Of a stretch of 64,000 nucleotides of DNA, positions 1 through 8,539 are shown one piece after another. Within the stretch, counting starts at the first letter, position 1. The number at the start of each line of letters is the position of its first letter. A program made the position numbers and the translations under genes. The stretch is from Pseudomonas sp. MWU15-20650 (GTDB lineage Bacteria; Pseudomonadota; Gammaproteobacteria; Pseudomonadales; Pseudomonadaceae). The notes beneath the pieces are model-generated. The model was not told where the DNA came from and did no database searches. It worked only from the letters and a program-made list of their open reading frames with translations. Where the stretch lies: the NCBI RefSeq assembly GCF_023242475.1, contig NZ_JALJFG010000032.1, positions 1 to 64,000 on the forward strand. The letters run 5' to 3'.

Positions 1-79
1 GGGGTATCGGGTACACCGCATTCGTCCTTCTTTGGGGGCGCTACGCGCCCCAACGCGGGACAAGCCCGCTCGCTACAGG
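1..79. repeat. REP/REPIN half element at window edge
   Basis: The stretch holds GGGGGCGCTACGCGCCCC followed by CAACGCGGGACAAGCCCGCTCG, close to the right half of the REPIN at 41080-41247 (shared blocks TATCGGGTACACCGCATTCG and CTTCTTTGGGGGCGCTACG). The left arm lies outside the window. Such palindromes are intergenic, non-autonomous repeats in Pseudomonas. Nothing else is seen in 80-151. Confidence 0.7.
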
Positions 80-151
80 TTACCGGTTGCTCGTTCTAGC
101 GCTTAACTGACTGGCATTGGGGCAGGCCCGGCCAAATAAGGAGAGGGTGTA

Positions 152-970
152 TCAGCGTTTCAGGAACGCCAGCAGGTCTTCGTTCAACTGCTGGGTGTGG
201 GTGGCCGCGAAGCCGTGCGGCGCATCCTTGTACACCTTGAGTTCAGCGCCCTTGATCATCTGTGCCGCGACTTTACCGGTGGTCTCGAACGGAACGATCT
301 GGTCGCCGTCACCGTGGATCACCAGGGTCGGCACGTCGATCTTGGCCATGTCCGCGCGAAAGTCCGTCTCGGAGAACGCAGTGACGCAATCCACGGTCGA
401 CTTGAGCGACGCCTGCAGGGCGATCTGCAAGCTTTGGGTCAGTACGCCTTCGGAGACTTTCTGGCCCTTGTTGATGCCGTAGAACGCCGGGTTGAAGTCA
501 GCAATGAATTGCGCGCGATCCTTCAGCAGCCCAGCCTTGATACCGTCGAACACGTCGCTTGGAACACCCTGCGGGTAGTCCGGTTTCTGGCCGAAAATCG
601 GGGTGACGGCACCCAGCAGCACCAGGCCGGCCACGCGGGTGCTGCCATGGCGGGCGATGTAGCGCGCCACGTCGCCGCCCCCCATGGAGAAGCCCACCAG
701 GGTCACGTCCTTGAGGTCCAGGTGTTCGATCAACTGGGCAATGTCGTCGGCGAAGGTGTTGTAGTCGTTACCGGTCCATGGTTGGTCCGAACGGCCAAAA
801 CCACGACGGTCGAAGGCAATGGTGCGAAAGCCCCGGCTGCTCAGGTATTCCATCTGGTATTCCCACATGTCGGCATCCAACGGCCAGCCGTGGCTGAACA
901 GGACAGGTTTGCCGCTGCCCCAGTCCTTGAAGTAGATCTGGGTACCGTCTTTGGCAACGAATGTGCTCAT
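152..970 (-). CDS. alpha/beta hydrolase, non-heme chloroperoxidase/arylesterase type
   Basis: This 272-residue protein fits the chloroperoxidase/arylesterase branch of the alpha/beta-hydrolase fold. The oxyanion segment is SHGWPLDADMW (26-36). The nucleophile elbow is GFSMGG with Ser95, the acid lies in HGDGDQIVP (Asp221 or Asp223), and the base is His252 in DAPHGF. There is no signal peptide, so it is probably cytoplasmic. Enzymes of this group hydrolyse small esters and can perhydrolyse acids; the real substrate cannot be read from sequence. AAGGAG lies 6 nt before the ATG. It sits 89 bp downstream of the porin gene on the same strand and is probably the last gene of that operon. Confidence 0.9.
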   Translation of the reverse strand: MSTFVAKDGTQIYFKDWGSGKPVLFSHGWPLDADMWEYQMEYLSSRGFRTIAFDRRGFGRSDQPWTGNDYNTFADDIAQLIEHLDLKDVTLVGFSMGGGDVARYIARHGSTRVAGLVLLGAVTPIFGQKPDYPQGVPSDVFDGIKAGLLKDRAQFIADFNPAFYGINKGQKVSEGVLTQSLQIALQASLKSTVDCVTAFSETDFRADMAKIDVPTLVIHGDGDQIVPFETTGKVAAQMIKGAELKVYKDAPHGFAATHTQQLNEDLLAFLKR

Positions 971-1059
971 GGAAAACTCCTTGGTTATCGGGGGAAAAGC
1001 TCAGTGTCACTATTGCTGCAAACCGGGCGCCGGGCTTGTATGGGTGTGCTTGCTTGGGC

Positions 1060-2451
1060 TTACCAACTGAACTTGAGCTCCACTCCCAAGTAATTGCTGT
1101 CATCACCACCGGCGTCACGCAGGGTCTTGCCGACCGCGTAATGCACGGCTTCGACGGCGCCAGTGAGGTTGGGTGTGAAGACGTAGTCGGTACGCAGTTG
1201 ACCATAGGCACCGGTCCAGCGTTTCCCCGCGCCTGCGGTGCCGGCGACAGGCAGGTTCGGCTGGGTGTAGACCGCGTCGCGGGTGGTTTGTCGCCAGAGC
1301 AGGCCGATGGCGGTTTGTACGCTCAGCTTGTCGATAGGCATGACGGTGATCGACGGTTTGATGTGCATCAGGTTGCTATAGCCGGTGTAGCCCGCCAGGG
1401 AAAAGTAGTAGCCGTTAGGGAACAATGGATTGAACGTGCCGACTGTGCCGTCACCGGCTTTTCGGTCGCCCGAGGCAATGTCCAGTTGCAGGCCGATGCG
1501 CGGCTTCCACGCCAGGCTGTCGAAGGTGTAGCCGGTGCGAGTGCCGCCGGCCCAGGCGCGAATATCCTTACTGCCCACCGAGCCGCTTTGCAGCATGGCC
1601 TCGATGTCCCAATCGAATCCTTGGGCGGCGCCTCCCAGGCGAGCGTCCAGTAGATGACGTGTCTCGTCGCCATCAGCGTCCAGGTAATGCGCGGCACTGC
1701 GTTCATACACGCCGTAGTAGGCGGACAGTTCATTCTTGCCGTCTATCAGCCGCTCAACACGCAGCATATGAAAGCGCGTGTCACCGTTGGACTTGTCGTC
1801 AAAATGCCGTCCGTCCTGGTACTGCACCGGCTGACTGGCGATCCCGATGAAACGCCAGTTGGAGGTCTCCCAGTCGCCCCATAGGGCGTCGAATGACTGG
1901 CGTACATTGGGGCCGTCCCGTGACGAGATGAAACGCTGCAAGTCAAAGGCAAAGTCCTGGCGGCCGATACGGCTTTTCAGCGTACCGTTACTGAAGGTAT
2001 TCACGTATTCGGCGAAGGCCAGGCGCAGGTCCACACGGTTCTGGTCGGCACCGCCGATCGTGGTTTTGTCATACGCCCGTACATCCTCCAGTTGGGTAAA
2101 CACACGCCAGTTTTCGTTCAGGTGCAGGTCGGCGTGTACCTGGAACCGTTGGATCAGGTAGCTATCACGCTTCTCGTTCTTGACGCCGAACCCACTGGCG
2201 TCGTTCATCTCGAAGCGTTCCCGCAGTGTTGCGCCCAACGACAGGTAAGTGAAGGGGTTGGCGCTCGACAACGGAATGTACTTCAAGCTGTCCAGCGGTT
2301 GCGTGCGCAACGCCGGGTCTTGAAGGACGGACCAGTCTTCTTGCCAGCGATTGGTCTTGATCGCCGGTCGGGTCGGTTGCTCGTCGGCATGGACGCTGCT
2401 GGCGAGCAGCGGCCACAACACGGCCAGGCCCCAGCCTGTATGGCGATTCAT
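1060..2451 (-). CDS. alginate-export-family outer membrane porin
   Basis: A 463-residue exported protein whose N-terminus (MNRHTGWGLAVLWPLLASSVHA) is a signal peptide. The rest alternates aromatic/polar beta strands, including TYLSLGATLRERFE, WRVFTQLEDVRAYD and RIGRQDFAFD, and ends in the outer-membrane signature ELKFSW with terminal Trp. This is the layout of the alginate_exp (AlgE-like) 18-strand barrel family. Many members outside the alginate operon are generic or unknown porins, and no alginate genes lie nearby. Its ATG overlaps the stop of the upstream VOC gene by 4 bp (ATGA), so the two are translationally coupled. Substrate unknown. Confidence 0.85.
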   Translation of the reverse strand: MNRHTGWGLAVLWPLLASSVHADEQPTRPAIKTNRWQEDWSVLQDPALRTQPLDSLKYIPLSSANPFTYLSLGATLRERFEMNDASGFGVKNEKRDSYLIQRFQVHADLHLNENWRVFTQLEDVRAYDKTTIGGADQNRVDLRLAFAEYVNTFSNGTLKSRIGRQDFAFDLQRFISSRDGPNVRQSFDALWGDWETSNWRFIGIASQPVQYQDGRHFDDKSNGDTRFHMLRVERLIDGKNELSAYYGVYERSAAHYLDADGDETRHLLDARLGGAAQGFDWDIEAMLQSGSVGSKDIRAWAGGTRTGYTFDSLAWKPRIGLQLDIASGDRKAGDGTVGTFNPLFPNGYYFSLAGYTGYSNLMHIKPSITVMPIDKLSVQTAIGLLWRQTTRDAVYTQPNLPVAGTAGAGKRWTGAYGQLRTDYVFTPNLTGAVEAVHYAVGKTLRDAGGDDSNYLGVELKFSW

Positions 2452-3344
2452 TTTGGCGCGTTGAGCTGGTGAATTTCCGCGACGTAACCGCCAGGGAATT
2501 CAATCAATGCGCTACGACGACCTTTGCTGTCGAAGGCCGGCACCAGGATTTTGGCCCCGGACCCCGTGGCCTTGCCCAGTGTGTCCGTAAGGTCGGTCAC
2601 CTGGTATCCCGTTGTTTCATGGCCGAAGGGGTAGGGCAGTTGGCCGTTGGTGACCAGCACCGCCATGCGCCCGAACGCAGACTCGATATCGACGCGACGG
2701 TAGGTGTGGCCGGCTTGGCCCACCTCAACGCCAGGGGCGTGTTTGTCATCGGCCAGGACCTTGCCGTGAGAGAAGCCCAGGAACGCTTTGATAAACGCGT
2801 CGACACGGTCGGCAGAGAGGTAGACGCGGTTTTCCGGCACCGTCTGGAACGCTGTGTAAGCCGGGACTCGGGTATGCCAGTAGAGCTGCATGTTCACGCC
2901 GCCCGGCCATTGCACCACCGCATCACGCCCGATCGGGTCGGGGAAGTCGCTGACGATCACCGCTGCGCCATTCTCCCGTGCGGCCTTGAGCGCAACGTCC
3001 ATGTCGTTGACCAGGTAGCCGTTACGTTCCTGGCCAAAAGGATGCGGGATGGGTGTTGTAAAACCGAACAGCGATACCGTACCGGCTGGGGTTTGCAGCA
3101 ATTGCGAGGTGGTGCTGCTTGGCACTGGCAGCACGTTCACCACGACCTGAGGTGTACTTTTGCCACCGAAGGTGGCCAGGAAACTCTGGGCAAAACGTTC
3201 CACATCGGCGGGGGCAACGTAGACGTGGCTGGTGTCGTATTGCGGTGCCACGGCCACGCTCGGCGTTGCCGCGAAGGCGTTACCCATCATGGCTCCCGCC
3301 AGCAGCGTCAATGCCAACGATACCCTCATCACTTTTTTACACAT
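2448..3344 (-). CDS. exported VOC/glyoxalase-like double-domain protein
   Basis: About 298 residues. I chose the ATG at 3344 rather than the upstream GTG at 3350 because a GGAG lies 8 nt before the ATG but only 2 nt before the GTG. A signal peptide ends near GNAFA. Two similar halves follow, each with a YVAP.../YLSA... opening strand, a GYLVNDMD or GYQVTDLT strand, and a closing PGGVNMQLYWH or PGGYVAEIHQ strand, as in paired VOC domains. Periplasmic VOC proteins are uncommon; ligand and reaction are unknown. It is first in the three-gene minus-strand operon with the porin and hydrolase. Confidence 0.8.
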   Translation of the reverse strand: MCKKVMRVSLALTLLAGAMMGNAFAATPSVAVAPQYDTSHVYVAPADVERFAQSFLATFGGKSTPQVVVNVLPVPSSTTSQLLQTPAGTVSLFGFTTPIPHPFGQERNGYLVNDMDVALKAARENGAAVIVSDFPDPIGRDAVVQWPGGVNMQLYWHTRVPAYTAFQTVPENRVYLSADRVDAFIKAFLGFSHGKVLADDKHAPGVEVGQAGHTYRRVDIESAFGRMAVLVTNGQLPYPFGHETTGYQVTDLTDTLGKATGSGAKILVPAFDSKGRRSALIEFPGGYVAEIHQLNAPK

Positions 3345-3461
3345 GCCCACTCTCCAGTACTTTGTAGAAAGTCTGGAGCTTAGGGGCGACGCCGACAGGC
3401 GGATTGTACGGACGTGCTCGATTAAACGGTCCAGCGTCTATGCTGGTCCACTGACCTCCTG

Positions 3462-4244
3462 TCAACGCCCTTCAAATACCGGCGGGCGCCGTTCGGCGAA
3501 GGCTGCCAGCCCTTCACCAAAATCGGCACTGGCGCAGGCCAGGCGGCGTAGTTCGGCGATTTGCTCCATGGCCTGCACGGGCATCGGTTGCAGGTCTTCC
3601 AGGATGCGCAGTTGCTCCTTGACCGCCTGGATCGCCAGGGGGGCTTTGCCGGCAATGCCTTGGGCGATTTCCAGCGCGGTGGCTTCCAGGACTTCGGTGG
3701 GCACCAGGCGGTTGATCACGCCAAAGCGTTCGGCGCGTTCGGCGTCGAGCTTTTGCGCGCAGAAGAACATTTCCTTGAGCACATGAATCGGCAGGTTGTT
3801 GAAGAAGCGCAACAAGCCGCTGGTGGTGTAGGGCAGGCCGATATTGGCCGGAGTCATGGCAAAGCTGGCGCTGCGGTCGGCGACCACCATGTCGCAACTC
3901 ATGGCCAGGTCCACGGCACCGCCCCAGGCCGAGCCGGAAATCGCCGCGATCACCACGCCAGGGTAGGCGCGGATACGGCGTAGCACTTGCTCCAGGGGCT
4001 TGCCGTAGGCCACGGGGTCGCGGTCGCGCGCCACTTCGCCGATATCATGCCCGGCGCTCCACACGGCCTGGCCGACTTCGGCCCCGAGGATCACCACACC
4101 GACACGCTGGGCGGCGAGGGCGATCAGGCTTTCATCGAGGCTGCCGAGCAGTTGCGCACTGAGGGCATTGCGCTGGCTGGGGTTACTGAACGTCAGGCGC
4201 GCAATGCGGGGTTCGACGAGGCTGAGTGACACGTTGGCGGTCAT
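3462..4244 (-). CDS. scpB: crotonase-family protein, methylmalonyl-CoA decarboxylase-like
   Basis: A 260-residue enoyl-CoA hydratase/isomerase-superfamily protein. The CoA/oxyanion motifs are VWSAGHDI and GSAWGGAVDLAMSCD. These, with FAMTPANIGLPY and APLAIQAVKEQLRIL, closely recall E. coli YgfG/ScpB, which decarboxylates (R)-methylmalonyl-CoA to propionyl-CoA. It is co-transcribed downstream of a class III CoA-transferase (ATGA overlap) and an MFS importer. A sensible reading is uptake, CoA activation and decarboxylation of a dicarboxylic acid such as methylmalonate or malonate. The symbol is by family resemblance only; hydratase or isomerase activity remains possible. Confidence 0.75.
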   Translation of the reverse strand: MTANVSLSLVEPRIARLTFSNPSQRNALSAQLLGSLDESLIALAAQRVGVVILGAEVGQAVWSAGHDIGEVARDRDPVAYGKPLEQVLRRIRAYPGVVIAAISGSAWGGAVDLAMSCDMVVADRSASFAMTPANIGLPYTTSGLLRFFNNLPIHVLKEMFFCAQKLDAERAERFGVINRLVPTEVLEATALEIAQGIAGKAPLAIQAVKEQLRILEDLQPMPVQAMEQIAELRRLACASADFGEGLAAFAERRPPVFEGR

Positions 4245-5464
4245 GGTGCGGTTCCTGTGTGACGGTCGGGTTCGCCCGCTTGCAAGAGCACGTTGGCCTT
4301 GAGCAGGGATTGGATGGTCGCCGGCGCAAAGCCGGCTTCTTGCAGCACCTCGATGCTGTGTTCACCCAGTAACGGCGGTGGTCGCTGTGAGGTGGCCGGC
4401 TCGGCTGCGCTGAACACCGGCGTGACCACTTGGCGCAGTGTGCCCAAGGTCGGATGATTCACCGTCTGGGTCAACCCGCAGTGCAGCACCTGCGGGTCGG
4501 CGAACACTTCATCGAGGGTATTGATGGGGCCTGCCGGCAGTCCGGCGGCGATAAGTCGCGCGGTCCAATCGCGCTTGCTGCGGGTTTTCAGGCGGGCTTC
4601 CAGGATGGCTTTCAACTCATCCCGACGTTCCACCCGCGCTTCATTGCTGGCAAAGCGCGGGTCGTGCGGTAACTCGGGCAAGTCCAGCAGCCCACACAAG
4701 CGCGCCCACATCGCCGAGGTGATCGGCGCCAGGTTCAACGGCCCGTCCAGGGTCTGGAACACGCCGTAGGGCGCAATGACCGCATGGGCATTGCCGGTGC
4801 GCCGGGGCACATCGCCCAGGCTCAGGTAGCGTTGGCCATGCACACTGAGCAAGCCCACCAGGCTGGCCAGCAACGAGGTGTGGACGTGCTGCCCCAAACC
4901 GCTGCGTTCGCGCTCCAGCAACGCGGCGAGTACGGCGGTGACCAGCCACATGCCCGAGGTCAGGTCGCCAATGGCGGTGCCGGTGCGGGTGGGGTCGCCG
5001 TCGTTGTAACCGGTCAGGCTCATCAGCCCGGAATAGCCTTGGGCGATCTGGTCGAAGCCCGGCCAACTGCTCATGGGGCCGTCGCTGCCGAAGGCGTTGA
5101 TGCTGCCCAGGATCAGTCGCGGGTTGCGCGCACTCAGCACGGGGTAACCCAGGCCCATGCTCTCCAGCGTGCCGGGCTTGAAGTTCTCGATCACCACGTC
5201 GGCGCCGTCGATCAGTTGTTGCAGGGTGTCCAGCCCCTGGGGAGTGCGAAAGTCCACGCACACCCCGCGCTTGTTGCGGTTGCACGACAAATAATAGGTA
5301 CTCACGCCGCGGTCGAACGGGCCCCAGGTACGGCTCATGTCGCCGTCGGGGCCGGGCTCCACCTTGATCACATCGGCGCCCAGGTCGGCCAGCACCATGG
5401 TGCAGAACGGGCCCGACAGCGCTCGGCTGAGGTCGATGATCTTGATGCCTTGCAACGCTTGCAT
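4241..5464 (-). CDS. class III (CaiB/BaiF, formyl-CoA-type) CoA-transferase
   Basis: This 407-residue protein begins MQALQGIKIIDLSRALSGPF, the family's N-terminal Rossmann segment, followed by DVIKVEPGPDGD. The catalytic aspartate is Asp167 in TGTAIGDLTSGMW, matching Asp169 of formyl-CoA transferase. The enzyme moves CoA between carboxylic acids through aspartyl-CoA intermediates. AGGAG lies 5 nt before the ATG. The gene starts 16 bp after the MFS gene ends and overlaps the crotonase gene by 4 bp, so transport, activation and conversion are probably one operon. Donor and acceptor acids are not evident. Confidence 0.9.
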   Translation of the reverse strand: MQALQGIKIIDLSRALSGPFCTMVLADLGADVIKVEPGPDGDMSRTWGPFDRGVSTYYLSCNRNKRGVCVDFRTPQGLDTLQQLIDGADVVIENFKPGTLESMGLGYPVLSARNPRLILGSINAFGSDGPMSSWPGFDQIAQGYSGLMSLTGYNDGDPTRTGTAIGDLTSGMWLVTAVLAALLERERSGLGQHVHTSLLASLVGLLSVHGQRYLSLGDVPRRTGNAHAVIAPYGVFQTLDGPLNLAPITSAMWARLCGLLDLPELPHDPRFASNEARVERRDELKAILEARLKTRSKRDWTARLIAAGLPAGPINTLDEVFADPQVLHCGLTQTVNHPTLGTLRQVVTPVFSAAEPATSQRPPPLLGEHSIEVLQEAGFAPATIQSLLKANVLLQAGEPDRHTGTAP

Positions 5465-5480
5465 GGGCGTCTCCTAAGGG

Positions 5481-6776
5481 TTATTGCGGCAGGGTCTGGT
5501 CACGGGTTTCAACAGCGAATGGCAGGATCAGCACCCCCAGCACAAAGGCGGCGGCCGTCCAGGCAATCGGTGCGCCGATGGAGCCATACCAATGGATGGC
5601 CGCCGCCAGCAGGAAGTTGACCCCTGCACCGATAAAGCGCCCCACCGAGGCGTTGAAGGCGAACGCCGTGGCACGGATACGCGTGGGGTATTGCTCGGGT
5701 AACCACAGGGAAAAAATCGCGAAATTGCCGCCGAAAAACCCAAGGAACACCAGTGACACCATGAACAAATGCAGGCCATCGTCGAGGTAAAACACCCAGC
5801 CGAAGGCAAACACAATGGCAGCCGCCATGCCGATGAAATACAGGCCCAAGGCTTTGCGCCGGCCCACCCGTTCGGCCAGCCACGGCGCCACCAGACAGCC
5901 CAGAATGGTGCTCAGGGACAACACCGCCGCGCCGATGGACGCCAGGTGCACCGCGCCGACGTGGTCGATACCGGCGCGGGTGGCCAGGGTGACCACCGCA
6001 GTGGCTTCGTACACAGAGCCGGCCCACAGGCCAACAATCGCCACGCCGACCAAGGCCGAGCTGGTGAGCGTGCGGCGCCGGAAGGCGGGGGCGAAGATCT
6101 CCCACCACGGCGTGCGAGGGCCGGTCGTGACCGCGTGGCGCTGCGGTTCCTTGACCTTCAGCGCGGTATAGATCGCCACCACGGCGGGAAACAAGCCACA
6201 CAGGAACATCACCCGCCAGCCGTACGTGGCGCCGACGGTGTAGTTGAGCAGCGCGGCAATGAAAAAGCCCAGGTAGTAACCGGTTTGCAGGTAACCGGCG
6301 CCCATCTTGCGCCGGTCCTCGGGCCAGCTCTCGGCCACGTAGGTGCCGGCCAGCGCCCACTCACCCCCGACGCCGATCCCGGCAATCAGACGGAAAATCG
6401 CCAGTTGCCAGATGTTGTCGGAGAACGCGGCCGCGCCGGTGAACAGCGAGTACACCAGAATGCTCGCCGCCAACACCTTGACCCGCCCGAAGCGGTCGGC
6501 CAGCGGCCCCCAGATAAACGACAGGCCCCAGCCCACCAGAAACAGCCCGAACATGATCGAGCCATACATGGCGATATTCGCAACGCTGGGCTCAAGGCCG
6601 GAACGGGGCAGCAGCTCGGTGAGGGCGGGAATCAGCACCAGGGCGAAGATGACGGAATCCACACCGTCCAGCACCCAGCCCAGGTACACCGCCCAGAAAC
6701 CGCGGATTTGCTCGCGGGACAGCGGCGTTTTGCTCGGGGTTACGCGTATTGCCGACGCGCTTAACGCTTTGGACAT
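5481..6776 (-). CDS. MFS transporter (organic acid/sugar:proton symporter type)
   Basis: 431 residues with about 12 predicted membrane helices. The MFS loop 2-3 signature is GPLADRFGRVKV, its C-half counterpart is APWLAERVGRRKA, and there is RLIAGIGVGGEWAL in helix 4. The GIGVGGEWALAGTYVAE pattern is typical of aromatic-acid/metabolite symporters. A GGGAGG ribosome site precedes the ATG. It leads the minus-strand operon with the CoA-transferase and crotonase and diverges from the LysR gene across 138 bp, which suggests LysR control of uptake and catabolism of one substrate. Confidence 0.85.
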   Translation of the reverse strand: MSKALSASAIRVTPSKTPLSREQIRGFWAVYLGWVLDGVDSVIFALVLIPALTELLPRSGLEPSVANIAMYGSIMFGLFLVGWGLSFIWGPLADRFGRVKVLAASILVYSLFTGAAAFSDNIWQLAIFRLIAGIGVGGEWALAGTYVAESWPEDRRKMGAGYLQTGYYLGFFIAALLNYTVGATYGWRVMFLCGLFPAVVAIYTALKVKEPQRHAVTTGPRTPWWEIFAPAFRRRTLTSSALVGVAIVGLWAGSVYEATAVVTLATRAGIDHVGAVHLASIGAAVLSLSTILGCLVAPWLAERVGRRKALGLYFIGMAAAIVFAFGWVFYLDDGLHLFMVSLVFLGFFGGNFAIFSLWLPEQYPTRIRATAFAFNASVGRFIGAGVNFLLAAAIHWYGSIGAPIAWTAAAFVLGVLILPFAVETRDQTLPQ

Positions 6777-6850
6777 GACGACCTCCCATGACCCTGGTCG
6801 GGCCTTTTTGTTGTGGGTTCAATCTAGGTCGTAGGAGGCATAAGCCACAA

Positions 6851-6886
6851 ATATGAAATTCCTTTGGTGGCATCGGATTTTTATAT
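6851..6886. promoter_or_regulatory. candidate LysR operator dyad in divergent promoter
   Basis: ATATGAAATTCC (6851-6862) and GGATTTTTATAT (6875-6886) form an inverted repeat with 10 of 12 paired positions around a 12-nt spacer. It lies centrally in the 138-bp gap between the divergent MFS operon and the LysR gene, in an AT-rich pocket. LysR proteins commonly bind such dyads. The match is seen directly; the regulator assignment is inference. Confidence 0.4.
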
Positions 6887-6914
6887 AGAGTCGAGGCTTT
6901 AGGGGAGGGCACCC

Positions 6915-7850
6915 ATGGACCTGCGCCAGCTGCGGTACTTCGTCAAAGTGGTGGAGTGCGCCAACATCACCCGTGCCAGCGAGGCGTTGCATATCGCCCA
7001 ACCGGCCATCAGCCAGCAGATGCGCAACCTCGAGCAGGACATGGGCATGCAACTGCTCGAGCGCAGTGCCCAGGGCGTGGTCCCCACGGCGGCTGGCCAG
7101 ACCTTGTATCGGCATGCCGTCGACCTGTTGCGCCAGGCCGACGCCACCCATGAGCTGTTACGCCAGGATGCCGAATACCCCCAGGGCAAGGTCTCGGTCG
7201 GCATGCCGTCGAGCACCGCGCGGATGCTCGCCATGCCGTTGGCACGCACCATTCGCAGCCGCTACCCGGGGATCAAGCTGGAGTTGATCGATGCCCCGAG
7301 CGCCGACCTCGCTGGCCTGATCACGGCCGGGCGCGTGGCGCTGGCGGTGGTGGTCGATGGGGTGCCCACGCGTGGCGTGGTAGCCCAGCGCTTGTTCAGT
7401 GAAACCCTGTACCTGGTGGCGTGGCCGGCGTTTGAATTACCGCAGGCGCCGGTGAGCCTGCGGCACCTGGCGCACATGCCGTTGGTGCTGCCGTGTGCAC
7501 CCAACACCATTCGCAGCCGTGTCGAAGCCGCGATGCAGGAAGCCGGGTTGCCCTTTGCCGTGGAGTTTGAAGCCAATTCCACCGACCTGCTGTTCTCGGC
7601 GGTGCAGGCCCGGCTCGGCGTGACCATCCTGCCGTGGGCGGCGGCCCATGTTGAGCTGGCGCAACAATCGCTCAAGCTGGCCAGGGTCGATCATCGGCTA
7701 TTCAGCCGCGAACTGTCGCTGTGTTGGCCGGATACGGCGGTGCACAGCAATGCGGTGCAGAAGGTCAAGGCGACCATCCTGGAGCTGTTCGAGGGGTTTG
7801 AGCAGCAGCAGGGTTGGGCGGCGACAGCGATCGGCGTCACGCCACCATAA
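6915..7850 (+). CDS. LysR-family regulator, Nac/CbnR-like
   Basis: A 311-residue protein with the LysR winged helix at residues 1-60 (MDLRQLRYFVKVVECANITR, then ALHIAQPAISQQMRNLEQDMG) and a periplasmic-binding-like effector domain from about 90 to 300. The N-terminus resembles the Nac-type group. It diverges from the MFS/CoA-transferase/crotonase operon and is the obvious candidate to regulate it, perhaps in response to the imported acid or its CoA ester. A GGGGAGGG purine stretch precedes the ATG. Its 3' end overlaps the convergent LuxR-type gene by 14 bp. Confidence 0.9.
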   Translation: MDLRQLRYFVKVVECANITRASEALHIAQPAISQQMRNLEQDMGMQLLERSAQGVVPTAAGQTLYRHAVDLLRQADATHELLRQDAEYPQGKVSVGMPSSTARMLAMPLARTIRSRYPGIKLELIDAPSADLAGLITAGRVALAVVVDGVPTRGVVAQRLFSETLYLVAWPAFELPQAPVSLRHLAHMPLVLPCAPNTIRSRVEAAMQEAGLPFAVEFEANSTDLLFSAVQARLGVTILPWAAAHVELAQQSLKLARVDHRLFSRELSLCWPDTAVHSNAVQKVKATILELFEGFEQQQGWAATAIGVTPP

Positions 7851-8409
7851 TGATCTTGGACACCAACTCCACCACGGTCTTGGCCTGCAACTTCTTCATC
7901 AAACGTGCCCGGTGCACTTCCACCGTGCGGTGGGAGATCGCCAGGTGCAGGGCGATTTCCTTGGATTTGAAACCATTGACGATATGCATGGCGATTTCCC
8001 GCTCACGGGGCGTGAGGTCGCCGGTGCCCTGGTGGGTGCGGTCCAGGCGTTCGAAGTGCCAGATCATCAGCTTGAACGGGTCTTTGGGGGTGAGGGTGTA
8101 GCCGTGTGACTTGGCCCAGAACACTTCGCCGTTGCGATGCTGCATGAAGCGCTCGTCGGAATAAAAGCCGTTGTCGCTGTCGAGCAACCAGTCATGGCTG
8201 CGTTTGCCGATGGCCTGGTAGTCGGCCTGGGACGGGTAGATCAACAAGGTCAACTGGTTGAGCAGTGCTGCACGTGCATAACCGAACAGGTTCAGGAAGG
8301 CATCGTTGCAGTCGACTATAACGCGGTCGCTGGTGACCAACTGCGGCGCGGGAGAACGCTTGAACGCCAGGCGTTCGAGATCTTGGAAAGGCTCAGTAAA
8401 CACGGTCAT
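7837..8409 (-). CDS. PAS-LuxR family transcriptional regulator
   Basis: 190 residues. Positions about 15-115 form a PAS domain (VIVDCNDAFLNLFGYARAAL; NGEVFWAKSHGYTLTP). Positions 128-185 form a LuxR/FixJ-type HTH (LTPREREIAMHIVNGFKSKE then IALHLAISHRTVEVHRARLM). There is no receiver domain or membrane segment, so the PAS domain is presumably the sensor. It diverges across 130 bp from the thiolase-ligase-symporter operon and is the natural candidate for its regulator. Its C-terminal codons overlap the convergent LysR gene. Confidence 0.85.
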   Translation of the reverse strand: MTVFTEPFQDLERLAFKRSPAPQLVTSDRVIVDCNDAFLNLFGYARAALLNQLTLLIYPSQADYQAIGKRSHDWLLDSDNGFYSDERFMQHRNGEVFWAKSHGYTLTPKDPFKLMIWHFERLDRTHQGTGDLTPREREIAMHIVNGFKSKEIALHLAISHRTVEVHRARLMKKLQAKTVVELVSKIIMVA

Positions 8410-8539
8410 GGGGCATCCTGCCTCGTTGTTTTGCTCGCTGGCGCGCTACTTATCCATGTAAGTAGTTACACGAATTGGCGCGCGACCCAGGGTGAGCCAT
8501 TGTAGGTAAAGTTCAGACCAACAACAGAAGAAACTGATT

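Noticed and set aside
197..1093. 298-codon plus-strand frame opposite the hydrolase
   Set aside because: It is the antisense frame of a clearly conserved alpha/beta hydrolase, with no start signal.
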